A stretch of 64,000 bases of DNA. Source: JAGQWW01 sp041392845 (GTDB lineage: Bacteria > Bacteroidota > Bacteroidia > Chitinophagales > Saprospiraceae). The notes under the pieces were generated by a model. It ran no database searches. It was not told where the DNA came from and was given only the letters and a program-made list of their open reading frames with translations. Where the stretch lies: NCBI GenBank assembly GCA_041392845.1, contig JAWKLG010000022.1, positions 1 to 64,000 of the forward strand, read 5' to 3'. Shown one piece after another: positions 63,851-64,000 of the stretch. How positions within the stretch are numbered: position 1 is the first letter of the stretch; each line of letters starts with the position of its first letter. The translations under genes and the position numbers were made by a program.

Positions 63851-64000
63851 ATGAAAAAACCGATTTTAGTTTTAACACTATTCTTTGCATTTCTGCTTTC
63901 CCAAAAGATTTCCGCACAAGAATTGACACCGCATGGTCTTGCCGCAAAGGTTTTGATCATCGATTATGGTGTACCAAATAGTATTGACACCTTAGGTGTG
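63851..64000 (+). CDS. Exported protein, 5' part (runs off window), possibly OmpA-like
   Basis: The ATG at 63851 opens a frame that reaches the window end with no stop. The start is a signal peptide (KPILVLTLFFAFLLSQKISAQ), followed by ELTPHGLAAKVLIIDYGVPNS. The exported start is clear; the family call is a guess from the resemblance of the N-terminus to Bacteroidota OmpA-type surface proteins. Confidence 0.7.
   Translation, partial: MKKPILVLTLFFAFLLSQKISAQELTPHGLAAKVLIIDYGVPNSIDTLGV

Overview
The window reads as the chromosome of a Bacteroidota bacterium. My best guess is Saprospiria or a close relative; this is inference, since no rRNA is present. The support is the TAnnTTTG promoter box (TATCTTTG or TACATTTG upstream of several genes), four secreted proteins with type IX secretion (T9SS) C-terminal sorting domains, a one-piece sensor kinase/regulator of the hybrid two-component type, SPII lipoproteins, a TonB-dependent receptor, and moderately AT-rich DNA. 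I saw no tRNA, rRNA, CRISPR array or prophage. LAYOUT. 1-5.7 kb: end of a TonB receptor, a maf-ubiA-tsaD operon, bactofilin, a repeat-packed intergenic region and a PiT-like permease. 5.9-18.6 kb: housekeeping genes carA, eno, ftsB-like, yceD-rpmF, ridA, a LytS/LytR pair, ychF and glyA, the last followed by a ten-unit tandem array of about 80 bp. 18.7-31 kb: phosphopantetheinyl transferase, WD40 protein, SDR/DUF2867 protein, a deiminase-like operon, truncated haemoglobin, two GNATs, a TrkH/TrkA potassium system and DUF1304. 31-47 kb: a T9SS glycosidase-like protein facing a hybrid sensor/regulator, a T9SS alpha/beta hydrolase, an amino acid permease, lipocalin-like lipoproteins, and an AraC-aldehyde dehydrogenase-DUF779 module. 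47-57 kb: two different REP-associated tyrosine transposases (RAYTs), each beside its own palindromic REP family, a decayed lipoprotein gene, a damaged methionine aminopeptidase, and a REP array that carries a duplicated 5' end of the beta-glucosidase gene bglX. 57-64 kb: small envelope proteins, an ECF sigma factor-mscS-amidohydrolase-membrane regulator operon, a Na+-translocating decarboxylase beta subunit and the start of an exported protein. TWO THEMES. First, the intergenic DNA is structured. Degenerate repeats, mostly of 7-nt period, and GTAG-headed palindromes sit directly on gene 3' ends and often supply the stop codon or the last residues. The REP/RAYT locus at 52.6-54.8 kb is the most striking case. 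Second, many ordinary genes (ubiA-like, tsaD, GNAT, trkH, DUF1304, map, RAYT1) are broken by single-base frameshifts, in three clusters. An essential gene (tsaD) is among them and its two shifts compensate in length, so consensus errors are likelier than decay for most of them. Frameshifted genes are listed over their full reconstructed span.
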